Shown: positions 42,257 to 51,132 of the stretch, one piece after another | Position numbering within the stretch: the first letter of the stretch is position 1 | Layout of the letters: each line of letters opens with the position of its first letter | Assembly (NCBI RefSeq): GCF_001421245.1 | Contig: NZ_LMKE01000033.1 | Coordinates: forward strand, 1 to 64,000 | Length of the DNA stretch: 64,000 nt | Reading direction: 5' to 3' | DNA from: Sphingomonas sp. Leaf10 | GTDB taxonomy: Bacteria; Pseudomonadota; Alphaproteobacteria; Sphingomonadales; Sphingomonadaceae | Translations under genes and position numbers: made by a program | The notes under the pieces: generated by a model | Database searches by the model: none | Seen by the model: the letters and a program-made list of their open reading frames with translations, nothing else | Told to the model about the DNA's origin: nothing

Positions 42257-42366
42257 CCGTTCGTCCTGAATAGCCATTGAGCTTGTCGAAATGGCGTATC
42301 GAAGGACCGCCACGGATGCTTCGATACGAGCCTTCGACAAGCTCAGCCTCTACTCAGCACGAACGG
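42257..42366. repeat. GAGCTTGTCGAA...TTCGACAAGCTC inverted-repeat element
   Basis: TGAGCTTGTCGAA and GCGTATCGAAGG on the left are mirrored by CTTCGATACG and TTCGACAAGCTCA on the right, bordered by CGTTCG and CGAACGG. The end of the alpha/beta hydrolase gene (stop at 42,354) lies inside this repeat. Confidence 0.8.
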
Positions 42367-43253
42367 AGGGCGGGGGCAGAAAGCCAGTCCCGGATCGCCT
42401 CGTTCACCGCTTCCGGTGCCTCCCATGGCACAAAATGCCCGGCATCGACCTTCACCACCGTAAGGTCGGGCACCACCGTTTCCAGCCCCTCGACCTGTAC
42501 CGGCAACAGCGCCTTGTCGCGGGTTCCCCAGATTACCAGCGTCGGTTGGGTGACGGGCGGGAAGGAGGCGTCGAGCCATGCCGGACGCTCGGGCGTTTCG
42601 CCCGGCGCGGGGACGATGATCGCCGAGGCGCGGTACCAGTTGAGCATCGCGGTCATCGCGCCGGGTTGCGACCATTCGTCGAGATAGGCCGCCTTGTCCG
42701 CCCCCACGATGGTACGCGTCACGAGCTTGGCGAAGCCGGTCGCGAAGAAATGTTCGAGGCCGCTGCCGATCAGGCCGCGATCGATCGACGTGTCGCGGAA
42801 TTTGGTGATGTACTGGCTGGCGGCGCGCTGGTCGGGATCGTCGAACAGCGAGCGCTGAAAGATCAGCGGGTGCGGCGCGTTGAGGATGATGAGGCGTTCG
42901 ATCCGGTCGGGATGGCGCAGCGCCGCCATCCACGCGATCGCGCCGCCCCAATCATGGCCGACCAGCGTGAAGCGCCCGACCCCCAGCGCATTGGCAAGCG
43001 CGATCAGGTCGGCGACGATGCGGTCGGGGGCATAGTCGGCGACCGTCGCGGGCTTGTCGGAGCGGGCATAGCCGCGCTGGTCGGGGGCGATGACCTGATG
43101 GTCGCGCGCGAATTCGGACAGTTGATGCCGCCACGTCCGGTGCGACTCCGGGAAACCGTGGAGGAAGATCATCGCCGGCGCACCCGGATTGCCTGCGACG
43201 GCGACGTCGAGCGACACGCCGGTCGACAGCGCGATACGGCGCAGGGCGGTCAC
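42354..43253 (-). CDS. alpha/beta hydrolase of the epoxide hydrolase/dehalogenase type
   Basis: Starting at GTG 43,253, which overlaps the pirin stop (GTGA), the 299-residue protein has IFLHGFPESHRTWRHQLSEF, the nucleophile motif LVGHDWGGAIAWM (Asp rather than Ser), PTLVIWGTRDKALLP and VDAGHFVPWEAP with the catalytic His. An Asp nucleophile in this context indicates an epoxide hydrolase or haloacetate/haloalkane dehalogenase. The last few codons are formed by the overlapping repeat. Confidence 0.88.
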   Translation of the reverse strand: MTALRRIALSTGVSLDVAVAGNPGAPAMIFLHGFPESHRTWRHQLSEFARDHQVIAPDQRGYARSDKPATVADYAPDRIVADLIALANALGVGRFTLVGHDWGGAIAWMAALRHPDRIERLIILNAPHPLIFQRSLFDDPDQRAASQYITKFRDTSIDRGLIGSGLEHFFATGFAKLVTRTIVGADKAAYLDEWSQPGAMTAMLNWYRASAIIVPAPGETPERPAWLDASFPPVTQPTLVIWGTRDKALLPVQVEGLETVVPDLTVVKVDAGHFVPWEAPEAVNEAIRDWLSAPALRSC

Positions 43254-44152
43254 GGATAGCTGACCGTCTTGGGGATTTCGGGGATGGGGATGAACTCGTC
43301 GGCATCGTCGGGGACTTTGGGGAAGTTGCCCGCTTTCCAGTCGGCCTTTGCCTGATCGATGCGATCGCGGCGTGAGGAGACGAAATTCCACCAGACGTGG
43401 CGCGGCGTCGTGAACGCTTCGCCGCCGCACAGCATCACGCGCGCACCGCCCGATGACCTGAGCGTCGCCGCGATGCCGGGGCGCAGGACGTAGAGCGTCA
43501 TCGGTTCGAGCGGAACGCCGTCGAGGGCCGCGTCGCCGTGCGTCAGGTAGAGTGCGCGTTCGTCGGCACCCGCATCGATCGGGATCGCGCCGTTCGCGTC
43601 GAGGATGATGTCGGCATAGATGGTCGCGGCATATTGGGTGGTCGGGGCGGCGACGCCCCACAGGTCGCCCATCACGACGCGCGCGGTCGCGCCGCTGCCG
43701 CTGACGATCGGCAGGCGATCGGCCTCGACGTGCTCGAACGCGGGATCGATTTCTTCGCGATCCTCGGGCATCGCCAGCCAGGTCTGGATACCCGACAGCA
43801 GCGGTCCGCCCGCGCGTTCGTCGTCGGGCGAACGTTCGGAATGGACGATGCCGTGGCCGGCGGTCATCAGGTTGACCGCACCGGGTTCGATCCGGGCGAA
43901 GGTGCCGAGCGAATCGCGATGGTCGATCGCGCCGCCGAACAGATAGGTGACCGTCGACAGGTTGATATGCGGATGCGGGCGCACGTCGATGCCCTGTCCG
44001 GGGTCGAGTTCGGCCGGTCCCATCTGATCGAAGAAGATGAACGGGCCGACCATCGTCCGCGTCTTCGTCGGCAGGGTGCGGTGCACCTTGAACCCGCCCA
44101 GATCATGGGTGATCGGCTGAATCGTCTGGAGAAAGAAACGGTCTTTTTCCAT
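43250..44152 (-). CDS. pirin-family protein
   Basis: The 300-residue protein has the bicupin pirin pattern: GPFIFFDQMGPAELDPGQGI, VRPHPHINLSTVTYLFGGAI with the metal His pair and HRDSLG, then NLMTAGHGIVHSERSP. Pirins are iron-binding cupins; bacterial ones can oxidise quercetin or modulate enzymes. Its start overlaps the GST-like stop (ATGA) and its stop overlaps the hydrolase start, so the operon bolA-GST-pirin-hydrolase is tightly coupled. Confidence 0.93.
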   Translation of the reverse strand: MEKDRFFLQTIQPITHDLGGFKVHRTLPTKTRTMVGPFIFFDQMGPAELDPGQGIDVRPHPHINLSTVTYLFGGAIDHRDSLGTFARIEPGAVNLMTAGHGIVHSERSPDDERAGGPLLSGIQTWLAMPEDREEIDPAFEHVEADRLPIVSGSGATARVVMGDLWGVAAPTTQYAATIYADIILDANGAIPIDAGADERALYLTHGDAALDGVPLEPMTLYVLRPGIAATLRSSGGARVMLCGGEAFTTPRHVWWNFVSSRRDRIDQAKADWKAGNFPKVPDDADEFIPIPEIPKTVSYP

Positions 44153-44856
44153 CAATCGGCGTCCAGTTCGGGGTAATGGCGGAAAATGCCGTTGTCGTTG
44201 AACGGGATGCGCCGGTCGCTGGCAAGATAGTCGGCGATGCCGGGCAGCGTCGCCACCGCATCGCGGATCGCGATCAGCCGGGGCAGGCCGCGCTCCAGCG
44301 TCGTCATCCGGCGGGGAAAGGCATAGCGCAGCCCCTCGACGATCTGGAACAGCGAGGTGTCGACATAGGTCCAGCGATGGTCGATCGCCCATGGATCGTT
44401 GTTCTCGCCCAGCAACCCTTCGAAATAGAACAGGTATTTGTGCAGGCGTTCGTTCAGGAACTGCTTCGCGGCGCGGGCGGCCTCACCCTGCTGGTCCTCG
44501 TAATAGTCGCTGGTACCGACCGGGTGGTGGACGGCGTGCACCTCTGTCACCAGGTCGGCGATGGTCAACTGCCATTGATTGGCCCATTGCCGGTCGCGAA
44601 TGCTAGACATGCTCAGGCCATGGCGCTCGCCCAGATATTGCAGGATATTGGCGACCTGCGCGACGACGAAGCCGTCGAGCGCTAGGAAGGGCGGCGCGAA
44701 GGGCGGGCGCGGGTGCCGCTCCAGCATTGCCAGCATCGCCTCCACGCCGTCCTCGCGCGCACGGTCGCGATAGGCGATGCCGGCACCTTCCATCGCGAGG
44801 CGGATGAATTCGCCGCGGCCCTGTATCGTCGGCCAGTACCACAGGTCGTAGCTCAA
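44152..44856 (-). CDS. glutathione S-transferase-family protein
   Basis: The 234-residue protein has an N-terminal thioredoxin-like domain (MSYDLWYWPTIQGRGEFIRL, PPFLALDGFVVAQVANILQYL) with Tyr near the catalytic position and a C-terminal helical domain (HHPVGTSDYYEDQQGEAARA, TYVDTSLFQIVEGLRYAFPR). It probably conjugates glutathione or handles glutathione adducts. It overlaps bolA at its start (ATGA) and pirin at its stop. Confidence 0.9.
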   Translation of the reverse strand: MSYDLWYWPTIQGRGEFIRLAMEGAGIAYRDRAREDGVEAMLAMLERHPRPPFAPPFLALDGFVVAQVANILQYLGERHGLSMSSIRDRQWANQWQLTIADLVTEVHAVHHPVGTSDYYEDQQGEAARAAKQFLNERLHKYLFYFEGLLGENNDPWAIDHRWTYVDTSLFQIVEGLRYAFPRRMTTLERGLPRLIAIRDAVATLPGIADYLASDRRIPFNDNGIFRHYPELDAD

Positions 44857-45143
44857 TCGGCATCTCCCGGAGCGCGGGCACGGATCGCCAGCGCGTGAAT
44901 GCGGGTGGCCAACAGGTCGGCAAGCGCCCGGTTGACCATCCGCTGCCGCCCAACGCGCGACTGGCCGATAAAGCCATCCGCTACGATCGTAACGGAAAAA
45001 TGAGTTTCGCCGGTGCCGTCATCGCCCATATGGCCGGCGTGATGATGGCTGTCGTTGGTCACGACCAGCTGGGTCGGGGACAGGGCGTCGCGCAGCCGCT
45101 GGGCGATCAGATCGGCGAGCGGCATGGTGGTGGTGTCGGTCAT
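44853..45143 (-). CDS. BolA-family protein
   Basis: The 96-residue protein contains LRDALSPTQLVVTNDSHHHA, HMGDDGTGETHFSVTIVADGF and a C-terminal RQRMVNRALADLLATRIHAL, the BolA core with the conserved His residues that bind iron-sulfur clusters with monothiol glutaredoxin. It is the first gene of the four-gene unit and divergent from the J-domain gene. Confidence 0.92.
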   Translation of the reverse strand: MTDTTTMPLADLIAQRLRDALSPTQLVVTNDSHHHAGHMGDDGTGETHFSVTIVADGFIGQSRVGRQRMVNRALADLLATRIHALAIRARAPGDAD

Positions 45144-45179
45144 CAGACCTATATAACCGGTTTTGCCAAAGGGAGTCGC

Positions 45180-45794
45180 GTGGCGCGCGAGAAGATCAGC
45201 AAGGACCGCCCCAATGCCCGGTTCCACGGGAGGGTCGAGGCGACGGGCCGACCGTGCGAAGTGCCGGGATGTGACGATGCGGGCGAATTCCGTGCGCCGC
45301 CCGTCGAGGGTGCGCCGCAGGGGGGCGAGCGGCCGAGCGCCTATCGCTGGTTCTGTCTGGAGCATATCCGCGCGTTCAATGCCGGGTATAATTACTTTGC
45401 GGGCATGACCGCCGAGGAAATCCATGATGCGCAGCGCCCCTATGCCGGATGGGAGCGGGAGACGCGGGCCTTTGCGCGTGCGGGCGGCGATCCGGGGCCG
45501 GCCTGGGCCGATTTCGCCGACCCGCTCGACGCAATCGGGGCGAAGTTCCGCGATGCGCGCGTGAACCGGGCCGAGCGCAAGGACGGCCGGCCGCTCAGCC
45601 CCGCCGACCGGTCGGCGCTGAAGGTCATGGGGCTGGACATCGATGTCGACCGGACGGGATTGCGTCAGCGTTATTCGGAACTGGTGCGGCGGTTCCATCC
45701 CGATCGCAATGGCGGCGACCGGCAACATGAGGCGGCGTTGCAGAAGGTGATCGCGGCGTATCAGCAGTTGAAGGGGGCGGCGGCGTTTGCTTGA
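45180..45794 (+). CDS. J-domain protein (DnaJ-like, alphaproteobacterial)
   Basis: The GTG at 45,180 is preceded by AGGGAG and gives 204 residues. The C-terminal 60 residues form a J domain with LRQRYSELVRRFHPDRNGGD, where HPD is intact. The N-terminal part has the cysteine-containing CEVPGCDDAGEFRAP and YRWFCLEHIRAFNAGYNYFA, suggesting a zinc-binding region. Proteins of this type are conserved next to bolA in alphaproteobacteria and probably recruit DnaK to a specific client. Confidence 0.9.
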   Translation: MAREKISKDRPNARFHGRVEATGRPCEVPGCDDAGEFRAPPVEGAPQGGERPSAYRWFCLEHIRAFNAGYNYFAGMTAEEIHDAQRPYAGWERETRAFARAGGDPGPAWADFADPLDAIGAKFRDARVNRAERKDGRPLSPADRSALKVMGLDIDVDRTGLRQRYSELVRRFHPDRNGGDRQHEAALQKVIAAYQQLKGAAAFA

Positions 45795-45820
45795 ATTCCC
45801 CCTTTTTCTCTGATCCGTTT

Positions 45821-45935
45821 GCTTCGAGCGCAGGTTCGAGCCTGTCGAGAACCGTAGTCGAGAAGGGGTTGCCCCAAGCGGGCGGTTCTCGACGGACGCT
45901 TCTCGACTTCGCTCGAAGCTGCTCGAACTGAACGG
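45821..45935. repeat. second copy of the GCTTCGAGCG inverted-repeat element
   Basis: Its sequence follows the copy at 42,111-42,225 almost base for base, with a few substitutions in the centre, and the same orientation. It lies just after the J-domain gene. Confidence 0.85.
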
Positions 45936-45965
45936 TGGGGGATGGGGGCAGGGGGGGGCGTCCCG

Positions 45966-46031
45966 AGAGGGAATGTTGCGACCGCCCCAAACCTACCCAC
46001 CCCCGGCCCCTCCCTTGTCAGGGAGGGGAGG
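45966..46031. repeat. partial CTTGTCAGGGAGGGG-type repeat
   Basis: The right half of the repeat at 41,341 is present (GACCGCCCCAAACCTACCCA then CCCTTGTCAGGGAGGGG), but the left palindromic arm is missing, so this is a truncated copy adjacent to the previous repeat. Confidence 0.75.
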
Positions 46032-46035
46032 AGCT

Positions 46036-46491
46036 TCACGCGAAATTGACCGCCACCGCCTCCAGTTGCTGGGCGACCATGCCCCAGCCGCCTTCGAAGC
46101 CCATTTCGGCGTGCATCTTCGCCGTCTCCTCGTCCCAGTGACGGGCGGCGGCGCGGTAGTGGGTCGCGTCGCCATCGGCTTCGAAGGCGAAGATGCCGAC
46201 GAACGCGAGTTGCTGCGGCTGCGGTATCCAGCCGGGGGCAAGCGCGTTGGTGAAGAGGATCCGTTCATAGGGGACCGCTTCGAGAATCACGCCTTCGCCG
46301 GTCATTGCCTCACCACCCGGGCCGCGCATCGTCGTCGCGAAGCGACCGCCGGGCGTCAGGTCGAGCGCGAGCAGCTCGGTGGTCCAGGGGCGCGGCGCCC
46401 ACCATTTGGGAAGATGTTCGGTCCATGCCCGCCACACCGCGTCGACGGGGGCGGCGATGCGGCGTTCGATCGCCAGTTCATGTTCGGTCAT
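46036..46491 (-). CDS. SRPBCC/AHSA1-domain protein
   Basis: The 151-residue protein begins LAIERRIAAPVDAVWRAWTE, the usual opening of AHSA1-type START-like folds, then WWAPRPWTTELLALDLTPGG and HWDEETAKMHAEMGFEGGWG near the end. These proteins bind hydrophobic ligands; the specific ligand is unknown. It is 60 bp downstream of the tandem VOC gene and probably the last gene of that operon. Confidence 0.9.
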   Translation of the reverse strand: MTEHELAIERRIAAPVDAVWRAWTEHLPKWWAPRPWTTELLALDLTPGGRFATTMRGPGGEAMTGEGVILEAVPYERILFTNALAPGWIPQPQQLAFVGIFAFEADGDATHYRAAARHWDEETAKMHAEMGFEGGWGMVAQQLEAVAVNFA

Positions 46492-46551
46492 GTTCTTCCT
46501 TCCACTGAACGGCCGTACCGATAGCCGCCGGTACGGTCGCGTCCAGCTTGC

Positions 46552-47319
46552 TTATGCGCGCGGACCGACCAGTCCAAAGCGAACCCCCTGCGGATCGACG
46601 GCGACGATCGAATAGCTGCCGCTGGGAATCTGGTCCGGCCCCTGCAGGATGGTGCCGCCGCCCGCCGTGATCCGGTCGACGGCGTGGTCGATATCGGCGA
46701 CATGGGTCGAATATTGCCAGCCGGGTTGTCCGCCCGGCACCATGCCCATCGCCGCGCCGATCGCGACGTCGCCGCACAGCAGGAACTTGTAATCGCCGAA
46801 CGACCCCATCGGCATCGACCCTTCCTGTCGCCAGCCGAACCGGTCGACATAGAAGGCGATGGCGCGGTCGGGGTCGGGCGCCATCAGCTGGTTCCAGACA
46901 AAATGGCCGGGCGTCGCCCGCTCGGCGGACTGGAAGGCGGTGCTGGTTTCGTCGCTCTCGCTGCGCATCAGATAGAGCGCGGCGCCCTGCGGATCGGTCA
47001 GCATCGCGATGCGGCCGACACCGGGGATGGTGGTCGGGGGCATGTGCTGCGTACCGCCCGCCGCGACGAAATCGACGGTGGCGGCATCGACGTCGTCGAC
47101 CGCGACATAGCCGAGCCAGACCGGTGCCGGCATCCCCGGCGGCATCGCCATCAGCCCGCCGATCATCGCGCCGTCGGGGGCGACGAACAGGCGGTAATCC
47201 ATGTCGGGCATGCCCGAATCCTGCACCTGCCAACCGATCACGTCGGTGTAGAAGGTCGCCGCCGCGTCTATGTCGCTGGTCAGCAATTCATACCAGATGA
47301 AGTCGCCCTGCCGGTTCAT
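46552..47319 (-). CDS. tandem VOC (glyoxalase/bleomycin-resistance fold) protein
   Basis: Two VOC modules are visible in 255 residues: FIWYELLTSDIDAAATFYTD...VGRIAMLTDPQGAALYLM and FVWNQLMAPDPDRAIAFYVD...YSIVAVDPQGVRFGLVGP. The metal-ligand positions are only partly conserved, so activity may be binding rather than catalysis. It overlaps the DUF1428 stop (ATGA). Confidence 0.9.
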   Translation of the reverse strand: MNRQGDFIWYELLTSDIDAAATFYTDVIGWQVQDSGMPDMDYRLFVAPDGAMIGGLMAMPPGMPAPVWLGYVAVDDVDAATVDFVAAGGTQHMPPTTIPGVGRIAMLTDPQGAALYLMRSESDETSTAFQSAERATPGHFVWNQLMAPDPDRAIAFYVDRFGWRQEGSMPMGSFGDYKFLLCGDVAIGAAMGMVPGGQPGWQYSTHVADIDHAVDRITAGGGTILQGPDQIPSGSYSIVAVDPQGVRFGLVGPRA

Positions 47320-48041
47320 GCACCTGCTCCCATGCGTTGATCGAAAATCGGGGTAAAACCGCCATAGACCATGCGCTTGCCGTCGAACGGCATGGTCCGG
47401 TCGGCCATGCGCGGGTCGGCCATTACCGCCTGCCAGCCGGTGTCGCGTGCGTCCTTCGACGGCCATTCGATCCATGAATAGCAGGCGACCTCGTCCGGCC
47501 GGAGATCGAGGGCGCGGGCGTAATCGGTGTGCTTGCCCAGCGGCACGTCGTCGCCCCACCCCTCGACCACGCGCAGCGCGCCGTGATCGCGGAACACCAA
47601 TGCCGATTCGGCAGCGAAGGCGAGATAGGCGTCGCGGTCCTCGCTGCGGACCGGGGTCAGGCAGCCATCGACATAGCCGGGCGTGCCGCCGTCGCCGCTG
47701 ACCATCACGCCGTCGAACCCGCCATAGATCATGCGCTTGCCGTCGAACGGCATGTCGAGTTGCGCCATGCGCGGATCGGCCATCATCGCCGCGCCGGCCG
47801 CATCGCGCGTCGCCCGGTCTGGATATTCGATCCAGCTGAACAGCACATCCTCGTCGTCCGCCAGCGCGACCGATCGTGCGAAATCGGTGCGAGTGCCGGC
47901 GGGCACATCGTCGCCCCGGCATTCGACCAGACGCGTCGCGCCGAGATCGGCAAAGATCGCCGCCGCCGCTGCGACATGCCGTTCATAGGCGGCGCGATTG
48001 GCACGCGGCACTGGGGTCACGAACCCGTCGATATAGGTCAT
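47316..48041 (-). CDS. tandem DUF1428-domain protein
   Basis: The start is ATG 48,041 and the length 241 residues. Two copies of the DUF1428 unit are present: MTYIDGFVTPVPRANRAAYE...MPFDGKRMIYGGF and GYVDGCLTPVRSEDRDAYLA...MPFDGKRMVYGGFTPIF. Single-domain DUF1428 proteins have a ferredoxin-like fold; a fused tandem can form the dimer interface within one chain. Function unknown; the operon context suggests small-molecule stress response. Confidence 0.9.
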   Translation of the reverse strand: MTYIDGFVTPVPRANRAAYERHVAAAAAIFADLGATRLVECRGDDVPAGTRTDFARSVALADDEDVLFSWIEYPDRATRDAAGAAMMADPRMAQLDMPFDGKRMIYGGFDGVMVSGDGGTPGYVDGCLTPVRSEDRDAYLAFAAESALVFRDHGALRVVEGWGDDVPLGKHTDYARALDLRPDEVACYSWIEWPSKDARDTGWQAVMADPRMADRTMPFDGKRMVYGGFTPIFDQRMGAGA

Positions 48042-48727
48042 GCGCAGTCTCCCTTCGCCGCCCATTCGGCATAGCCGACGGGCGGTTCGCCGGTGAAGCC
48101 GGCCAGTTGCGCGGCAAGCGCGCGGTGAAAGGCGGGGCGGGCGGTGCCGCGGTCGACATAGGCGACCAGCGTTGGATGCGCTCCGAGCAGTTCGCTGCCC
48201 TCCATGATCCGCAGCACCGCGACCATCATCAGGTCGCCGATGCTGAAATCGCCGTCATACCATGTCCGGCCACCCAGCCGCGCCGCGACCTCACCGAAGC
48301 GTTCGGTGATACGCGCGTCGACTACGGGCAGACGCGGTTTCGACCATGGTTCGTCGCGTTCGAACAGCATGGCGATGGCGTGGTCCATGATCGGCGGTTC
48401 GACGGTGTTGAGCGCGGCGAACAGCCATTCGGTCGCCCGCGATTTTGCCGCCGGATCGGTCGGGAGCAGCACGCCATGCCGTTCGGCGACGTGCAGCACG
48501 ATCGCACCCGATTCGAACAGCGTCAGATCGCCATCCTGATAGGTCGGCACCTGTCCAAAGGGTTGGCGCGCGCGGTGGTCGGCCCGCTTTTGCGCCCCCT
48601 GCGACAGATACTCCACATCATAGGGTTGGCCGGCTTCTTCCAAAATCCAGCGGACGCGAAGGTCGCGGACCTGGCCCTGAGCGAAATCGGGCACCCAGTC
48701 GAAGGCGGTGATGACCGGGCGGGTCAT
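48038..48727 (-). CDS. glutathione S-transferase-family protein
   Basis: The 229-residue protein shows a thioredoxin-like N-terminal domain (LRVRWILEEAGQPYDVEYLS, FGQVPTYQDGDLTLFESGAI) with Pro in cis position (QVP) and a helical C-terminal domain (GRTWYDGDFSIGDLMMVAVL). It starts at the ATG overlapping the VOC stop and ends overlapping the DUF1428 start. Probably detoxification of electrophiles. Confidence 0.92.
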   Translation of the reverse strand: MTRPVITAFDWVPDFAQGQVRDLRVRWILEEAGQPYDVEYLSQGAQKRADHRARQPFGQVPTYQDGDLTLFESGAIVLHVAERHGVLLPTDPAAKSRATEWLFAALNTVEPPIMDHAIAMLFERDEPWSKPRLPVVDARITERFGEVAARLGGRTWYDGDFSIGDLMMVAVLRIMEGSELLGAHPTLVAYVDRGTARPAFHRALAAQLAGFTGEPPVGYAEWAAKGDCA

Positions 48728-49149
48728 GCCGGGCCGTCGGTGTGGGCAGCTTCGGCGGCGGCCATGTCCATGGTGAATGGTCCCCAGCCATGGCCGTCGA
48801 GATCCTCGAACGCGCGGCTGTACATGAACCCTTCGTCTTCGGGATCGTGGAGTTCGCGTCCGCCCGCCGCCACGGCGGCCTGCGTGATCGCGTCGACGGC
48901 GGCACGGTCGTCGAACGACAGCGCCAGCAGTACGCCGCTTTCGGTCTTCGCATCGATGATCCGCTTGGGCGTGAAGCTCGCGTAGAATTCGCGATCGAGC
49001 AGCATGACGTGGATCGTCTCGGACCACGTCATGCCCGATCCGCGATCGTTCGAGAAACGATCGTCCTTCACGAAGCCGATTGCCTCGTAAAAGCGTGTCG
49101 CGGCAGGCACATCGGCGACCGCTAGGTTCACGAAAATCATCTTCGACAT
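48724..49149 (-). CDS. VOC-family protein (glyoxalase-like)
   Basis: The 141-residue protein starts MSKMIFVNLAVADVPAATRF then YEAIGFVKDDRFSND, has MTWSETIHVMLLDREFYASF and ends with FEDLDGHGWGPFTMDM, as in the bacterial lactoylglutathione lyase-like PhnB/VOC set. It is the first gene of the minus-strand operon and divergent from the HxlR regulator, which probably controls it. Confidence 0.92.
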   Translation of the reverse strand: MSKMIFVNLAVADVPAATRFYEAIGFVKDDRFSNDRGSGMTWSETIHVMLLDREFYASFTPKRIIDAKTESGVLLALSFDDRAAVDAITQAAVAAGGRELHDPEDEGFMYSRAFEDLDGHGWGPFTMDMAAAEAAHTDGPA

Positions 49150-49218
49150 GGCACCCTCTCCCCGGACCTGCGAATCGCTGTTTGTCTTGGGTGCGCCTGT
49201 GGGTTACAAATTGCAACG

Positions 49219-49887
49219 ATGGAGTTAGAAAAAGTAACCAAGGCGGACAAGCGACGCTATGACGATGCCTGTGGCGCGGCGTTGGGCATGGAATATGTGG
49301 GCGAGCGTTGGGCGCTGCTGCTGATGCGTGAGTTGCTGCTTGGGCCGCGCCGCTTCGGCGAGTTGCGCGCTGGGCTGCCGGGGATCAGCGCCAATGTGCT
49401 GACGCAGCGGTTGAGCGGGCTAGAGGCGGCGGGGATCGTGCATCGCCACCGCCTTCCACCGCCCGCCAATGTACAGGTCTATGAACTGACGCGCTGGGGC
49501 TATGAAAGTGAACCGGTGGTGCTGGCGCTGGCGAAATGGGCGCTGCGATCGCCCACGCATGATCCGTCGCTGCCGTTTTCCGCCGTGTCGCTGATGCTGT
49601 CGCTGAAGATGCTGTTGCTGCCGGAGCGGGCGGGGGGCTGGCAGGCGCGGGTCGCGTTCCGGTTCGGCGAGGACGCCTATGTCGCGACGCTGGCCGATGG
49701 CGCGTTGCATGTCCGGCGCGGGGCGGGGGACGTCGAGGCGACGCTGTCGGGCGCGCCGTCCGCATTCCTGCCGGTCGTCTATGGCGGACGGCCGCTGGCG
49801 ATGGTGGAGGCGATCACGGTCGAGGGGAACCGGGCGATTGCCGAACGGTTCACGACGCTGTTCCGCCTGCCGCCAAAGGTTGAGTAG
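49219..49887 (+). CDS. HxlR-family regulator with C-terminal sterol-carrier-like domain
   Basis: Residues 1-100 form the HxlR winged helix ([60 protein letters not shown]). Residues 125-220 resemble an SCP2-like ligand-binding domain ([40 protein letters not shown]). It is divergent from the VOC-GST-DUF1428 operon across 69 bp, so it probably senses a hydrophobic electrophile and regulates that operon. Confidence 0.9.
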   Translation: MELEKVTKADKRRYDDACGAALGMEYVGERWALLLMRELLLGPRRFGELRAGLPGISANVLTQRLSGLEAAGIVHRHRLPPPANVQVYELTRWGYESEPVVLALAKWALRSPTHDPSLPFSAVSLMLSLKMLLLPERAGGWQARVAFRFGEDAYVATLADGALHVRRGAGDVEATLSGAPSAFLPVVYGGRPLAMVEAITVEGNRAIAERFTTLFRLPPKVE

Positions 49888-49952
49888 GCGGCTTCGACTT
49901 CCTAAAGACGCCGCGACGCTCCCGCCGGTGCGCCGAGCAGCGAAAGGCCCGC

Positions 49953-50954
49953 ATGACCACCACCGATACCCCGCCCGAAGCATCCGCGACCACGATCCTG
50001 AGCGCGCCCGACCGGATGTTGAAGGTGCGCGACCTGTTCGGCATCGACAGCGATCTCGAAGTGCCCGCTTTCTCGATTGCCGACGAACGCGTGCCCGACG
50101 CCGATCCGGCCTATGTGTTCGATCCCGACACGACGCTGGCGATCCTGGCGGGCTTTGCGCACAATCGGCGGGTGATGGTGCAGGGCTATCACGGCACCGG
50201 CAAGTCGACGCATATCGAACAGGTCGCAGCAAGGCTGAACTGGCCGTGCATCCGCATCAACCTCGACGCGCATATCAGCCGCATCGACCTGATCGGGCGC
50301 GACGCGATCGTGCTGAAGGACGGGCAGCAGATTACCGAGTTCCGCGAAGGGTTGCTGCCATGGGCGTTGCAGACGCCGACCGCGTTGGTGTTCGACGAAT
50401 ATGACGCCGGGCGCCCCGACGTGATGTTCGTGATCCAGCGCGTGCTGGAGACCGAGGGCAAGCTGACGCTGCTCGACCAGAACCGCGTGATCCGGCCCAA
50501 CCCGTATTTCCGGCTGTTCGCGACCGCGAACACGGTGGGGCTGGGCGATACGTCGGGGCTGTATCACGGTACGCAGCAGATCAATCAGGGGCAGATGGAC
50601 CGGTGGAACATCGTCGTCACGCTGAACTACCTGCCCGCCGCCACCGAAGCGCGGATCGTGCTCGCCAAGTCGGGCGAGTATGACAAGGTCGGCGGCAAGG
50701 ACGCGGTCGAGAAGATGGTGCGCGTTGCCGACATGACCCGGCGTGGGTTCGTCAACGGCGATATCTCGACGGTGATGTCGCCGCGGACGGTGATTACATG
50801 GGCACAGAATGCGCTGATCTTCGGCGATGTCGGTTTCGCGTTCCGGCTGTCGTTCCTCAACAAGTGCGACGAGGCCGAGCGGGCGCTGGTCGCCGAATAT
50901 TATCAGCGGGTGTTCGGCAAGGACCTGCCCGAGAGCGTGGTGGCGAAGGCGTAA
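49953..50954 (+). CDS. cobS: cobaltochelatase subunit CobS (AAA+ ATPase)
   Basis: The 333-residue protein has the CobS N-terminus ending [13 protein letters not shown], Walker [10 protein letters not shown] (residues 78-86), [20 protein letters not shown] as Walker B and sensor, and [20 protein letters not shown], a family signature. With CobT and CobN it inserts cobalt in aerobic cobalamin synthesis; CobS and CobT also occur without CobN. The cobT gene is at the far end of the window. Confidence 0.95.
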   Translation: MTTTDTPPEASATTILSAPDRMLKVRDLFGIDSDLEVPAFSIADERVPDADPAYVFDPDTTLAILAGFAHNRRVMVQGYHGTGKSTHIEQVAARLNWPCIRINLDAHISRIDLIGRDAIVLKDGQQITEFREGLLPWALQTPTALVFDEYDAGRPDVMFVIQRVLETEGKLTLLDQNRVIRPNPYFRLFATANTVGLGDTSGLYHGTQQINQGQMDRWNIVVTLNYLPAATEARIVLAKSGEYDKVGGKDAVEKMVRVADMTRRGFVNGDISTVMSPRTVITWAQNALIFGDVGFAFRLSFLNKCDEAERALVAEYYQRVFGKDLPESVVAKA

Positions 50955-50956
50955 CT

Positions 50957-51070
50957 TCCTTCACCCCTCGCTGAACAGGGAGGGGCGGGGGTGGGTTGGC
51001 CTGCGAGCGAATGCCGCGCGTTTCACGGACCTACCCACCCCCCACCCCTGCCTTGTCAGGGAGGGGGAGC
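50957..51070. repeat. third copy of the GGGAGGGG palindromic repeat
   Basis: GGGAGGGGCGGGGGTGGGTT on the left and CCTACCCACCCCCC with TTGTCAGGGAGGGGG on the right repeat the plan of the 41,341 element, including the central GCGAGCGAATGCCGCG. It is between cobS and the thioesterase gene. Confidence 0.8.
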
Positions 51071-51132
51071 GCGTCACGGAGCCTTGCCCGCGCAGCATTG
51101 ACTCGCATGTCAGCAACGCCCACGCTCAAGCC

